Numbered from the stretch's first letter, positions 13,193 to 28,719 are shown. The stretch: 64,000 nucleotides of DNA from Daphnia pulex (GCF_021134715.1 NC_060025.1:8122001-8186000), one strand, 5' to 3'. A program made the numbers and translations. Notes: generated by a model not told the origin, from the letters alone.

Positions 13193-16100
13193 TCAATCAT
13201 CATCATTTCAGTTCCTTATTACGTCGCGAGTCTATATGAGATATTGATGAGATCCGGCCATGCGAACGACCCGTTGATGTATTTATCCCGCGCTTTTTTT
13301 TTCAAAAATAAAACTATAATTTAAAAAAATAAAAAAAAGTCGACAAAACGGACGAAATCGTCACGGCACAAATGGACCTATCGTCAAGAGGACATATAAA
13401 CATTTAGCCTAAACGTTGATGATTATCTTTTTTCTTCTTTTTTTACGATTTCTTCTTCTCTTTATTGGTCGAGTCATTAGCGTTAACGAACGTCGACACA
13501 GTCACAGACAAACCATAGCTAGCCCCTTTTTTATTTTTCTTATTTTTTTTTAGATTCTTTAATCGATCGTATAAAACACAACACACACAAGCTCATTACC
13601 GTCGTTAAAGATCCGCTTTTCTTTCTTTTAACGACGCCAGACGTTGCTATGGGAGACTGTGTGGGACATGGGGGGCTCGTAATTATATCCATGTGTGTGT
13701 TAAACCTTGCATACATATTTCCCACAGATAACCAAAAAAGAAAAAGAGAGAAAAATGACATGTCGTTAAAAATAATAAAAAAATGAACAGGAAAAAATTT
13801 GAATTTCCTATACCAACTGGAGCGTGACTGTCGGTGGTGGTGGGGGACAGTATCGACCGTTTGAATCGCAATAAAAACCGAACGAAATTAGACGCAGTTG
13901 ATGTCTATAAATATATAAATACAGTTGGAAAGGTTTTCGCTGAAAATAATATACAATTTCCAGCTCGAAATAAAACAATACGGGACATTTTTCTTTTATT
14001 ATTATCATTTTGAGTTGGAGATGATCTGGATGGTGCTCGTCAAAGTACATCTAACGAGGTGTGACATATTTCCTCCCGAAAATAACAGTTGGCCCATTCT
14101 AAAAATATGATTTGATATTCCCCAGCATCTATAACAGAACGTTCCATTTAATAACTCACCCGGAACCGTGTTCTTATATAAGAAGCTAAATAATTTTAGT
14201 ATACAGCCGGATGATAAAAATGATAACGGCATCTGATTGCGGGAACGGGCCAGCAGAAAACTATGGAGGAATTGTTTCTCACGTTCATCGAAGTGTCGCC
14301 ATCATCTCCGTCTCGGTCGCCTTAACTGACAACGCCATTTCCTGCTGCTGCCTATACCAAGCTCATTATTAACTCCCATCCCTTTTGTATAGATGACATA
14401 ATGTGCCATATGCGCCGAATAGACACACATGCGTCATTCGAGACGTTGTTATGTTGCCGATGGCCTGTGACGTTTCCTTCTTCGCTCAACAGTTGGGCTG
14501 TTCTGGTTATTATTGGAGAAGCTCCAGCGCTTATTTCCCCCGAGGCCATATCTTATTCTATTTATTTTAGCGCGTATTTATGAAAGGCAAAAGGAAACGT
14601 GATCAAGTGCTGATGGAGCTACTTTTACAAAATCATATTCATCGCAAGTCATCCATTTTTCGTCTAGTAGATCTATCTACTTAAGGGGCCGGTTGACGAT
14701 AGAATAAACAGACGTTGCGTGTTATACATATTGGTATGGTGGGGCTGCGCTGGCTAAATAGACGGACACGACAGACTCAAAAAAGACTTCGTGACTTTAA
14801 CAATGGGAAATTCTCAAAAACCAACAGACAACTACTGGGCTTGGCGGGGTTTTTAAATAAGTTTTACACACACACCTGGTCGTCGTGAGGATCCTGATAA
14901 AGAGGCATACTATACCCGCACACACAAAAAAACAGAGTGCACATAATATTTTTTAAAAAAGATCGAAGGATGTCGGTTAGAGTGAAGAGATAAAAAAAAC
15001 CGGATTGTGATGGCGCAATCATTTTCTCGGTAGGACTGATGTGAAGGGGAGACACACATGTTGGTTTAAGTGCTCCGTACGTGATGAACGTCCGCTTGTC
15101 ATCGCTGAAATTTAAATTAAAAAAAAAGGGAAATTTTCAATTTTTTTTTGGGGGGGGGGACTAAAATTCCCGCGTTCATTTTAAATAAATAAAAAAATAA
15201 ATCTAAAACTGGTTATTGAGCAACTTTTTTTTTGGCGCACGACATTTGTGTGTGGCGCCAATTGGAATCCCATACGTCAAAATGGAGACATCAAAACAGG
15301 AGCTCTAAATCATATTACTATTTTTTAAATGGCTTAAAATAGTTTTATTGTAGAAAAAAAAAGAATTTTGGAAATTACATTTTTTGTTTAATTCCAACTG
15401 ATCTGGTTTCAAAAAAAATTTGGTGTGTGTTCGTGCTGCTGCCATGCCAAGGGACTCGGGTGTGTGTTTTCAATCGGCACCACTTTCCCCACACACTCGG
15501 GTATGTTAAGCGGATTTCGACGCCCGTGTTTCTCATAGACTCTCTTGTTGATGGTGTTGATTTTCACGTTGCAGAAATGGATACAACGAACATTTGGGGT
15601 GGAAAAAGAAAAAGAAATAAGGGGACTATACTTTTAGGTGTCCGATTTCCCCCTGCTGGAATTCCTTGGTCGAAATCCAGCATCCGCCTACTACCATACA
15701 GACTCTCGCACCACCTACACACAAGCGACAGGTCATTAGCCCTCCCTCCCTCCCACACTTAGATCCCTTGATGAATGGGTTCCAACCAAAAATGTAATAA
15801 GAATTAAATGAATTCTATGTGGAAAATCCCACCGGGCTGAGCTGACGAGGTGTCGATGTGGTATGTCCATTTTGGTCATTCAATTTTCTAGTTCCACTTT
15901 TACTTAAAGTGTTTAAGTTAAAATAATTTCGAATTCAATTGTTGACCCACAGACACAGTTGTGAGGTAGTACAAAAACAAGCTTGATCTGCAGTAATAAC
16001 AAATGAGTTTTTAAAAAAACCCTGAATGAGTCAACAAAATATATCCAAGAGAAAACAGTTGCACAGTCAACCGAATAGCTCAGGAATAATCGTACTCCGT

Positions 16101-16506
16101 AACGATTTAACAAACCAACGCCACCAAAATAGTCCAAAAGAAAGAATAGAAATGTATTTGTCCTACCTCAAACCTGGGAAATACGGCCAGGCATCCGCAA
16201 GTGGTCCATCCATCCGCTGGAAAGTTGAATCCATCGGGCTGGATATAATGGAATTAAAGGACCTCAGACTCGTGAATACACCCACACTCACATGGGCGTA
16301 CACGAGGAAAGAGGGGATTGAAAGAAATGGGATGAAGAGAGATGTAAACTCGGTCGACATCGGTAGTTTCTCCAATCCAACAGGATGCTGTTTATCTAAA
16401 TAAAAAATAGAAAAAGTGGGTTACGAAGAATATTGACAGAAACAATAAGGAAAAAGTTGAATATGAGACAGTGGGTAAACCCTAATGTAAATCAACCGAA
16501 GAATTT

Positions 16507-16731
16507 AAGGTTTCCATGTACATACACTTGTGCAAGTCATGCATCATCAAAATTAGCAAACCACAGGTTAATGAAAGTAACGAAAAATCATATTACCCAA
16601 GCGATGACATTGAGATTGTTGCTGTTGCTGATTGCTCAGGTCTCTACCAGCACACACAAACAAATTGTGTATTGTGTGGTTATGATGGCTGGCACATCAG
16701 GACTCAGACCTGCACAAAGGAAGAGGTTTAA
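16507..16731 (+). other. Possible small coding exon with paired cysteines, unrecognised
   Basis: After an AG at 16508-16509 the frame runs about 73 codons to TAA. It contains CKSC, DCSG and CVLCGYDGW, a pattern that could bind zinc or form disulfides. Its composition is less repetitive than the surrounding low-complexity open frames. A second unremarkable open frame lies just upstream at 16026-16403. I recognise no family and see no convincing promoter or partner exons. It could be a decayed gene or transposon piece, or chance. Confidence 0.25.
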
Positions 16732-17883
16732 CTCTTCTATTTAAGCTATCCCATAATCATTCCATTTGTATACTTTTGGTTTTATTCACCTGACAAAACA
16801 GCATGGAGTGAAGAGCATGGAGTGGACACCATCGAGTTCACATGACAATTTTTTTTGTAATTTCATTTATTGTCCAATCCTTAGTGCAGCCACATTTCCC
16901 TCCAAAAAATTTTGGTTTTCTTTGTGATCTTAATAAACTTGGTCTCTATTATTTCGAAATCGAAACTCTCAAAACGAAGGTTAAGCAGACGACACTAATT
17001 TTTTAATTGATCAATCTAAAGATATCGATAGAAATAAATCGACCCACCCCTCTAAATCCAAACTGCTTATAAATTATCATCCGCGCTCGACATCCGCCGA
17101 ACGGATATGGATTGTTTTTACTATCAAATAGTTTGTGTTCGTCTCATCAAGTTACAGCACAGAATTCCATCTATATAAAAGTTTAAAACTGCAAGAAAGA
17201 TAATTACTGTTAGACGACCTCAATCAGACCTTCCAGGACCCGAACAACTTTCTTGGAATCCATCAAGAGGGAATCTATGTATATATATATAAATGCATAC
17301 GTCTGAAGCACAAAAGAATTAAGTTGATGACGACGACCAGCAGGAGCGCGCCACTTTCAAAATCAGTGAGAGTTGTTGAATAGAAAATATGAATAAACAA
17401 TCTAATATATCTTAAACCCCTCTCTCTTATACTTATTTTTTCCAAGGAAAAACAAGTGAAATGGGTGGAAAAATATTACAAGTCTGAAACAGTGAGTGGA
17501 AAAATGCTAATAAAAAGTGAGATGGGGGTCCCTTGTCTTGTTTCTTTTTTCTTCTTTTCTAACTTCTAAATGCATCAGGAAGGGGGAATAGAATCAACCG
17601 TGCAGGAGCCACCACACAGCCAACACATATGATGCAGCACATAGAAAAATAGTGCTGGCACAGCCAGGAGCAGCAGTCAGCGCAGCATATATACGTGTGT
17701 GTAGATAATATCCACGCCTCTTTGCTGTTTGAACGTTTAAAAGAGCTTAAAGGGCCCGAAAGAAGAAAAAAAGATATCCATCTTCATTTCGATTCATGAG
17801 AATTTTTTGGGGTTATTTTCTTTCTTCTTCTTCTCTCTTATATAGTATATACCCGGAAAAATAGAATGCTAAACTCAACACAG

Positions 17884-17900
17884 ACACACACACACACACA
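17884..17900. repeat. (AC)8 microsatellite
   Basis: Eight AC units in gene-free sequence. Confidence 0.8.
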
Positions 17901-19725
17901 AAATGATGATTTTGTGCCATATAATCTGAAGAGAAAGGCCGACCATTCACACCACCCCCAATTTGGAAGGTATATAAGAAAAACCCTCCAACAAAAATAT
18001 AATTACAGTAGAAGAGGGGAGAAAAGGCGCCACATTTGAAAATGTAACGGCGTTTTTCTTATTTTCCTTTCGGTCTAAAAGGTTCGATAAGTTTCGATTG
18101 TTTATACATGTATAGAATGCTGGACCGGTCCATTATATAGAAAGAGTTGATTTCACGTGGGAAAATCACGCAGCCCGAAAAGATTTTGTCGAAATAGTTT
18201 GAAAGAAAATTTGGGATAAAAACAAAAATAAAAATACAACTCTGAGAAAGTCGACAAAGAAATGTTTGAGATGATGATGTTATAATATATCTAATGGAAT
18301 TCCACATACGCCATTATATTGCAAATCAGTTGGAAAGAATCCAGAAAGGAAAGTTCGGTGGAGATTGGACGCATAATTGAAATAGATGAGGGTCTGTTTC
18401 TATTCTATCAAAAAGTATTCCGTGTGTGTGTTATTGCACAAGAGAGCAGCATGTGTGGACATATACACTGATGATGACGTCCAACTGGAATGCTGCCCAT
18501 TCGACCTGATCTCATCCTGGGTTTTTTTTTGGCCCGTTTTCCGATGATGATTATTATTATACATCACTAAATTATAACGGCCGTTAACTGGTGGATAGAG
18601 AGATAGATATTTTATAGGAGCAGGAATCTCAACTGATGGTTCAGAATAAGATGAGCCACACCATAGGAGATTGAAACATTTTTCCAGTCTCAGGGCTGTG
18701 CATGTGGAAAAGAAGCAATTATAAATCTAGAAAGATATGCCTGGGCCTCCCGTAATAAATCCAAGCTGGGCGAAATGATAACTTTATATATATAACAGGA
18801 GGGGGGTTATAGAATTTGATAATTGATAAAACCAGATTGTTTCTTTTTTTCCCTTTTTGAATAATTATTATACAAGAGGATAGAAAACCAAGGGCCCTAT
18901 AGAATTAATTAAAATCAACCAGGGCTCTGCTCTACTATGATGTGAAGGTCTATAAATCATTATATAACGCGATGAAAATATATTAGATTTGTGCTGGAAA
19001 AAATCAAATATTTGGATATACAATTTGACTAACCGAAATTTGTTTGCGCTAAATGTACCGTAAAGTTCCGTGTAATTACCGGAGGAAAAAGTGGCGGGCA
19101 CAGGAAAAAAAAAAAGTTGAAGGAAAAAACGAAAAAAATGAAAGAAAAATAAATTTGTTGCTAACGAGCTGCCGCCCTCGCCAAGCCCATTCCAGCCTCA
19201 CCGTTCTAAATATATAAACAATCTTTTCTTTTCTAGCTGTATAGATATACATTCACCTAATTTAGTTATCTGTGATGCTGGATGTGATAATCCCAACAGC
19301 AATCATCTGGGCTCCGGCCCCGTATGTGCTGGGGTTCCGTTCCATTTGCCATGATTGGCATCAGTCTCTCAACGTATAAAGCTATTACGTGTGTGCCATA
19401 TTTATCGGGTCTAGGGATCAACGTCAGAGAGAGTGCAGCGCAACCAGGAAAAATCCAAATTTTTAGAAAACAAAAAATAAGAAATTTCCTTGTGTACATT
19501 TGATGTGTTAACGCGAGAAAAATCTCATCAAGGAGAGGAAAACCAACAACCAACGTTGGAGAAATTTCTCTTTTATATAACATCAACCGACATGCAAATG
19601 ACATGCCACTCTCTCCCTAGTATAGAGAGCTATTTCAGATTTTTCTTAAAAAAAAAGTTGAAACAATTTTGAACTGAAAGGAAATTCCGGTAGCTCCCGA
19701 CCGATGGAAAAAAGTTGTCGCCGCC

Positions 19726-19746
19726 GTTGTTGTTGTTGTTGTTGTT
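19726..19746. repeat. (GTT)7 microsatellite
   Basis: Seven GTT units. Confidence 0.85.
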
Positions 19747-22700
19747 ATGAGACCCCGCAACCGAAAATGGTAGTCACTCTCTCAACCGATACACAAGAAA
19801 GACAACGCCCTATATTACTACAGCGTCTAATCTATATCGCTATATGCATTTAACTAATACGATCTTCGACACGATTTTGTGGTAGAGACACGCAACATCT
19901 CTCCCCCTCCTCCTTTCTTCCATTAAGATTATCGAAAAGAGAAAAGTCGGCTGATATTTCTCACGCTCGTCTATACATTTTGTTTTAGATTTTTTATCCC
20001 ATCAACACAAAAATATGATTTCTATGTGTTATATAATATTGTAAGTAATCGATCTGGAACTTTCCCTTTTGCTGGTGTGTGCTGTATTTGTATAATAAAT
20101 CGCACCTCTCGGTTGTACATGATACTTTTTTTTTTGATAATTCAATTTCTCTTTGGTCGGATCAAATAAATCTGCGATTCAATTTCCATTTTTTATTTTT
20201 GTTTTTGCTATTTCGCAACTTGTTGTTGAATCATTTTGTACCTTTCGAAATTTCACCCGAAAGCGATGAGCTCACGATCCACCTGAGGCGAATAAAATTA
20301 CAAATATCAAACAAAAAATAAATAAATATACTCAATTCGGATTATTATAGCTCGTGCAAAAAAGTCTATAGTTTCACTTGGCGAAAGGGCGTGTCTACTA
20401 TACGTAGAATTTTCTTTTATTATTTGATATATTTTTTTGGTGGTTTGATTTTTGCATTGCAGATCAAATTTTTATTGGCGCCATTTTAGTTTCACGCTGG
20501 GCGTTGGGGAAACAATATTATTGCGCACATTAGGAGCTTTAAGATATCGACTCGTGACAAGTGGGTTTATATTCTTCCCCCACTGATGATATTCCACAGG
20601 CAGCAGCAGTGCTGTGTAAGCCACGCCTATTTTTGGTTGTTGTTGGTTTGGGTATTATTTGGCTCGGGGTGGAGAGCATCAGGTTTATTTGTCTTGTTCG
20701 CTCATGTTTTTATTTTAATGGCCGCACATTTACTTTGAGCTTTTTTGATGGCCGTTTATGACGTCATAAGTCTCGTCATCTGTTTGAATAATAATTTCTC
20801 CCGAAATGTTTTTACGAAAGTTGGCGGAATTTTTTTGTTTTTTACTCCGCACAGCCGGAACTTGGTAAAAAATTTGTATTTTTTGGATGAGCTTTTATGG
20901 CAGCGTGAATATATATATATATAACTCACGTTGGCTTACATATCTATCTTTCTTTCTTGCAGACTGCAGTTGTACGCCAATGGACATTTCTTATGTCAGA
21001 ATTTATTTTTTCTCTCCAAAAAATAAAAAAGGTAAAATAATAAAAAATAAAAAGATTTCTTTTTTTTTTTCGTGGCAGGTGATGAACGGTTCACGCCCAC
21101 CGTTTGACTCCCCCCTCTTGCAGGTGTTTCTTCTTCTGTCGGTGGATCAGGTCGTTTCATATCCTGACAAAAAGGAAATCAATCGAAATGATCGCGCACA
21201 CTCTTCTTCATCACCTCCCCCACTCACCTGGAAATGTCTAAAATCAAAAATCAAATGTTTTATTAATCGATCGTTTCATTTGAGTGATTGACTCCTCCCC
21301 TTTTTTCTCCCCCCCCCCTTCCAAAAAAATGAATTTACATTTTATGTATTCTAAAATTTTCTTGAAAAAATAAAATAAAATAAAAAAATGTTTATTTTTT
21401 TCCCCCCCATTTTTTCCCCCCACTGGCCTGTCTAATGTTTTATACCTTTTTGTTGTTGCAGTTGTTTCTTTTTTCCCGACGTGCATATCAAGGCTCATTT
21501 GCATGGCGCGCGCCCTGCGGACCCAACTGTCTGATATGCCCGTACACACAGCTAGCAAGCAACAGCTAGCTAGCCCCTTTCAATATTATCATCATACAAC
21601 TCGGAGAGAGAATATAGTCGAGAGTCTCTTTTGACTGACCTCTATAATTAGCGGCAGTCATTAGCTCACCTGGGAAAAGATTCTTTTGACAACAACACAC
21701 ACACACACACAAAAACAACTTCAACAAAATAACCAAATAGGGAGATATATTATTCCACATTATTCGATTTTTAAAAATGTGTGGGGGAGAAAAAAAGGGG
21801 GTCAACCGAAATGTTTCGAAAAATTTTTATTTTATTTCACGCAAATTTTTCCAAAAATGTTTTTTATGACGTCATATAATAATGACATTGGCCATGTCTT
21901 TTTCAAACATATATCCACCTGATGAAATTTTTTTTGTTTTTCTCTTTTCCCCGTGTGTGCGTGTGTAATAACAAACGTTAAAATAAAAAAAATAAAACTT
22001 GCGCGAGCTGGATTTTTATGTGATTCCGTGTTTCCCCCCTTCTCCCCCCATCATCATCGCCTATAATTTCTAAAAAAAAAAAAATGGACACAAGAAAAAG
22101 AAATTATTTTTATGGATTTCTCATCTGTGGAGGGAATGATGTGAGAGGGGCCAGTTTTGTAAAAAAATATTTAAGGGTGGTGATTTCATTGGTACACACT
22201 CTAGCTAGCTAGCTAGTCCTATATAGACGTGAATATGTGTTGTGTTGTTGTGTGTAGGCCGTGATGAAATATATTAGGCCGAGACCCAGCGCCACAAACT
22301 CTCCGCATCAGCAGGACACCCCAAAGAGCAGAAGAATATCTCCTCTTCGTTGCGGGAGTCCAGTAGAAAAAGAAAGAAAAAAGATGTAGCCTTATGGCCT
22401 TTTTTCGTCTTACTGTACGTCTATACGTACTCCCCGTCGTCAAGCTATATAACTCCAACTCACAATCTCAGCAGCAGCCACACAAAACCAAACCCTTTTT
22501 CTTTCTTTTCTTTTCTTTTCTTTCTTGGAATATCTTATAAATAAATTTAGTATTCATCCTATATATTTTTCTGTTTTAAACAAAAGCGAAACGTTATTTT
22601 TTCTCTCTATCTTTGGCGTAGAGAGAGGCGAAATATTCATTATCATCGAAGGGGAAATGATAATCGAAAAATACCAAGTGAAAAACTGAAAACGTATATA

Positions 22701-25534
22701 ATCTCTCTCTCTTCTTTTCTATATGTATATTCTGCCATGTCTATCCGATAGATAGATATATATATAAATGGATTGCATAACCTTTTTTTTATCCCCAATG
22801 ATTTTCTCTCTCTAGACCTAATCAGAAATCACAGCTGCACGATCTAGCTGCTCCGGGAATCTAAATAAAAATTTCGAGCGTGATAGCTAGTGCTGGTGAA
22901 TGAAGCCGTCATCACTCTTATTATGGATCGAATTCCTTTTTCATATCTATATAAATTCGTGATTCAATCAGATCGACAAGGAGAGAACAAAAATTAAGAT
23001 CATCTATAAAATTGTTTGAGAGAAATATCGGAATAGATTTTATTATTTCATATAATTAAAAGTTAGACGACGAGTGTAGGCTATATCTATACACAGTGTA
23101 TGTAGTGTGTGGGGGTCATCGTTCATACAGCCGTGGAATGTTATGCCCGCGGTGATGGTCTCTCTCTCTATTCTTTTGTGTATTACACATCTCCACAACT
23201 TTTCTTCTTTTTCTATATGCCCTCACACATATGAAAAATTTAGCCGCTAATGTTCTCCTCGCTGCTGGACGCTTCTTCTTCTTCTTCTATTCCGCATCTA
23301 TAACTGAAAAATAGACAAACAAAACAAAAGAATAAAGAAAAAAACGGTGCGCACCTTCTTCTTCTTCTTCTTCTTGTCGTAAATAATAAAATAAATGTGA
23401 AGCCGCGCGCAGAGTTTCAGTTTTTCTTGAATAGCGGCGGCGGCACTTGCTGTTCTATCCAGCGGCACGAGCTCTTCTTCTTCTTCTTTTTTAACCAATT
23501 GATTTTTATCAGTCGTTTTTACTTTTTTTAGATTTTTTAAATTTTTTCGTGAGTGGATATAGAAATTGGTGGGCTCTCTATAGGGGTGTAAATTGAATTA
23601 CATTATTCAAATGATCTATACTTGATCGAGATCGGCTGGTTTTTTTTTGGGTTCGGAACGAAACGTGTGGATCACGAAATGAAATTTAGACCAACAGCTT
23701 TCAGTTACAAATTTCGAATTTTTATTTATTAATGGCAGACACATATAGACACACACCTGCTGTTTTTTGAAATTTTTATTTTTAGATGATATGAATTTGT
23801 ATTTATCCCTGGATGGATGTGGGTCACACAGGAGAACAATAGCCCGCCAAATTCGAAAATTCAACCAACTGTGATATGGGTTCCAGCCAGTCCCACAGGC
23901 ATCAACAGCTGGACACATTTCAAAAAAATAGAAATCACCGATTAATATCTAAAAAGTTTATTTTGATTGTTGTTTGGACACAACAAGCATTTAAACATTT
24001 AAGCTCTTGTTTGTTTGTTCGATCCCCAAAAAACATGTTCAACCCTTTTATATTTTTCAAATCTTCCTCCAAGCGCGAAAAATGTTTTCAATCTTGTTAT
24101 TCTTATATTCCCATGTACATTTTTCTTTTCTCTTCATATTTTTCGTACATGTTTGAATGAGACTACCATCGACTGCCTAATAATAATCTCTACGCACCGC
24201 CATTGAGAAAAAAAGAATTTTCGTTTTTGTTCCAAATCGGCACTCCTTGAAAGCCGGCCCAGTCCGTCTATACTATATAGTCAATACACTGCAAACATGT
24301 ATCAATGGGGCTTGTTTGTGGTCTATCCCTTTTGATGTATTTGGATCGAAAGAAATAAGAAGAAAAAGGGGGGTTCCGTATTATATACATGAGTGGACAC
24401 ACGGATAGAAACACGGCCATGAATAATCCTGTTTGAAAACATACAAACAAGCCGTGTATACTAGCCTATTTTGTATATAAAATATAGTGGACGGCCGGAT
24501 GACCCCTTTCTATTTAAAATTCCGGTTCTTCGGTGGGGGGGACCCAGCGGATCGAATTGATGTTGTGTACTATACACCGCCAAATTCAAAAAAAAATATT
24601 AAAAGGAAACCGCGAATCTATATCAAATGGATATTCAGCAATATCACCTGCTTTGTTCGATTAGAATTCAGCGTGTAGTAGGACTAAGCTTTGTGGCCAA
24701 TTTTTGATTTTCTTTTTTATCCTGGTGGTGGTACACGACTAGGGCGTGGGAGAGAAGACCCGCTAAACCGAATGGAAATTTATAATAGCACCCGCCACCA
24801 TTTTTTCAAACCTCTATGCAAATCGACTTAACATTTATGCTCATCAAAATAATTTCGGCGCCAAAATTCAAATTTTTTAAAATAATTAAAAAGCCAATCG
24901 ATCAAATCAGAAAAAGAAAAATGAGAATCAATTGTGTCGAGCCCAACTATTGTTGGAATAAAAAAGAATTTTCATTTTAAAATCCACCGGCGGCGGCCAT
25001 GCAAAAGAAGTTGAGGAATATTATGATTATTATTATTATAGCGCTGCGCGGTTACACACATTATATTGTACTATAGCCGAGCGCTTTGGGGCTTTTGTTG
25101 TGATTTATGACGTTGTTTTTAGGCCCTGGTCTCAGAAAGAGAAAAAGCGCGCGTTGTTTGAAAATTGTGACAAATTCGGATGATAGAAATGGCCGACAAC
25201 TTTTTTATCGATTCGATGCGGATCGTCGGTGAATATAAGCGCCCCCAGCACACAAATACAACCAAACGGGTATACTATGTTTTCCGTTTTCTATCCTCTA
25301 CTATTTGAGAACTGTGTGATGGCAGCAGATAAAAATAAACAGGCAGCAGCTCTCTCGGCTTCTGATAGGCCAAAAAGAACAACAAGAAGAGGACACTGAC
25401 GACGTTTTTATGTCCCTGACGCTCGGCAGCCATAAATTACTGTACCTCTTTAGCTCATTTCGTTAGATCATCAAAGATTCAAGACTGTCTAGTCTCTTTC
25501 CCATGTTTGTTTCTATCTACCCAAAAAAAGGGGG

Positions 25535-25564
25535 AAAAATAAAATAAAATAAAATAAAATAAAA
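25535..25564. repeat. (AAAAT)6 pentanucleotide repeat
   Basis: About six AAAAT units following a G-run. Confidence 0.85.
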
Positions 25565-28500
25565 CAGTTGTTTTTATTTTTCAGACTGATACGGTGATAA
25601 GACTGGACCTTTCTCTATACCTTCCAACCGTTGGACGCAATAAATTTCGGTAGGGGCAGACCCTTTCACGTCATTGGAATTTTCTTTTCTGGTCTAAAAG
25701 GAAAAAGAAAATAAAAAAGTTCTAATAAATTGGAATAAATGAAGTCGTCAGAAAATTGAAAATGGTCTAACCTCGCCCCTATTATCGATATAGAAAAGAA
25801 ATTCGGTGCATTGTGTGTATCGATTTGACACTTTGCACTTTTGAAAAATAAAAAAAGCTGGAAGGAGGTTCATTAAAATTTAAAAAAAAACAGCAGCAGC
25901 GCTGGCAGACAGCCATCAACTGCTGTGGGAAGAGATGCCCAGCAGCTGGTGCTGACTGGAAGAGATGGTGGGTGTGTACCAGCAGCACTCTCTCAGGTGA
26001 CGAGCGGATCAGATGGCCAGGTGTTGATTATTTAAAATAAAAAGGTAAAAAAGGTAATAGCACATACAGAGAGAAGAAGAATAAAAGAAGAAACCGGTCG
26101 ACATTTTAAAAGAAAAAAAGAAACTTGAAATGATGCCGATGTGGTTCTTCTTCTTCTTCTCTACAGGTGATGACATCTTCAATGCTATGCGGTCGAATGG
26201 AAACAAGTTTTTTCTTCTCTATTTTCGTTAAAAGGTAAAAAAGAAAAAATTCAGATGGTAGAAATCCCTAGCGCGCCATCACGGCGGAGAGATTCTAATC
26301 TTTGCTCTTGGTCCGCGCACAGCACACACACAACCCACCGCACCGACATGTAACAGCAGCCCCATCCAAAGAACGGCTAGCCCCCCCATCACGGTTATCA
26401 TCATCTTAATGTACTACAAGGTAGACGACAGCAGCAGCAGCAAAAAATATAAAAGAGTCTCATCCGACAACAATTAAAAGCGAAAAAAAACTAAAATAAA
26501 ATAAAATAAGATTTTATTTTTCAAATAATAGGAGAAATGTGTACATTTTAAGAGAGAGCCCAGCACAGGGGTGGAATTGATTTCACTAATGAACGTGCAA
26601 TGGCATTTCGTTTAGAACTGAGTGGCGTGACTTTCGATCGGATCAAAGATTCTATTTCAAATTTATAACCTTTTCAAGATATGTATATCCATTTGCCTAT
26701 TTATAGCCTTTCTTAATAACTTTTAAATGAGGTTTTCTGATGCTGTTGCAGTGTGTGGGGTAAACGTCGATATTAAATAATCCTTTAAGTTTTTATTCCC
26801 CCTCAAGGTTCAACTCTATATCCTCATTAAATTTAAAAATATTTGGGGATATTCCGAATGTTTTCGGTGAATTCGGAAAATTTGAAAAATTCAAGCGCGG
26901 GAAAAAATGGAAAATCCGCGGATTATTTCTACAGAGCCGCCACCACCCAAAAATGCGTGAAATTCATTTTTTGCTGGTTTTTAATTGGTTCCATACTGGC
27001 GACATTTATAAGAAAGATATCCATCTAATGTGGTTTTTTTGGTATCTGTCGGATTATATTGAGAAAGAAAAAATAGTTGGCCATCGTCACGACAAACTTT
27101 TCTTTTCAAGTGACACTGCCGGATTTCCTCAACTCCTTTTTGGTCATTTGATGAAGAAAAAAATGTCGTTATTTTATTTTTTTGTTTCCAGACACAAAAA
27201 AAATCAATTTGGGTGAGGATTTTTCAAAGATTGGGACGATCGGGTGGTCGCGATTGTGTCAAGTCACACAGATACCAAAGCAAAAAGGCGAGTCAATATA
27301 ATATACCGGTTCTTCCTTTCTTGATTCTATATACGCACTATAGAGAGGATGTAATAAAGATTTGCATATCATTAGCATATCCCCCTTACACGTACACACA
27401 CAAATATCCCCGCGCACAATTTCGAAAGAGAAAAATAAATGGGCGATGACGAGTGCGGATAGGCGTGTCAAAGAAAATCAGAAAAGAAAAATAAAATAAA
27501 ATTCTAACATTTTTATGTATATATTCTTTCAGGCGTAATTGAAATCATTTCTGTGCAATCAATGCCACATCTCGTCACATCACCCACCCCCATCAAAAAG
27601 GTTAAATGATAAATTCGTTCGTGTGTGTGCACAATCGTTTATTTGATTTTGACCGCCGCTGCGCTAAAGTGGATCTCGTCAACCGTTGAATCATTTGAAA
27701 TTCTCCATTTCCGTGTTTGTTTGTTTAAATAATTCACCGCGCACCCGGGCCGTTGTTGAATTCCGGCACAGGCGACATCGTCAACATTTTGTATTTGCTG
27801 AAGAAGAAGAAGAAGATTCTTCTTTTGAAAAAGTGTCAACCGCTCGCTCATCTACAAAAAGATGATTCTAATACTTCTGGGATCCATCAACAGCTCACAG
27901 TATACTCATCAGTTTGATGTCTTTTCCAGATGACCAGATAAAAATGTTCCCCCCTCTTCTTCTGTGTGTTAGTTTCATCATGGAAATTGTTTCAACACCT
28001 TTTCTTCGCCAGTTTATTAGCCGGTTGGTAGAGAAATTTTCCTTTTTTGTTAGAAAAGAGATTTGTCTCCGCACATCCTCATTCCGGATTTTCTTTTTTC
28101 CTTTGAACGTCTTTGAAGGAAGAATATCTAAGCAGCTGTGGGTTTCTTCTTCTCTTTTCCACGTAAATTCTCTTCTTCCGCCAAGGGATCAGGACGGATT
28201 ATATCGAGTTGGTCACCACAATCGAAACAAACAAGCTCTCCTCTCCTCTCTTCCATCTAAAGAAAAAGGAGATAAAAACAGCCGTAAAATAAGATAAATT
28301 TTTATAAAATTTCTATACCCAACACGAGCTGTGCTGAGAGACTGTCCATTCAATTCTCTCGTGCGTCTTTAACTCTCACAAGAAGATTCCAACCGCCAGA
28401 TAGATATATTCTACTCCGGATCCATTCAAGGATATATGTTCAGACTGGGACTATATCACCCGGGTTCATCCATCCAACGTCGGATGTATCGTTCAAATCC

Positions 28501-28719
28501 GCCCGCTTTTTTATTCTTCTTCTTTTTCTGAACAATGTGGGACTAAAACATTCCAGAGGGACGTGCTGTGTCTACTCTGCTGTGCATAAGCGAGTCCTGC
28601 CGTTCCCGCCTGGATGAGCAAATTGCACGTGGACATTGACGGAAATTCCTCCCAGTTGGTTTTCTTTGTCAAGAGAGATTCTTATTCTTTCAACTGTTTT
28701 TCGCTTTTCGATACTGGTT

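Larger units (their letters stand above)
6663..16020. other. Gene-free region upstream of CLCA
   Basis: No open frame here shows a domain, a spliceable series of exons or coding-like composition. The region contains (CAG)n at 12085-12104 and 12671-12692, (TAA)n at 12748-12769, (GT)9 at 13175-13192, many TTC/GAA runs and poly-A or poly-T tracts. TATA-like strings occur, for example at 7640-7647 on the minus strand and 11243-11249 on the plus strand, but none is tied to a gene. CLCA promoter elements must lie in the first part; I cannot place them. Confidence 0.6.

Noticed and set aside
27914-28297. 127-codon open frame starting MMSFPDD
   Set aside because: Phe/Ser/Arg-rich low complexity, no domain, no partner exons, no promoter signal.
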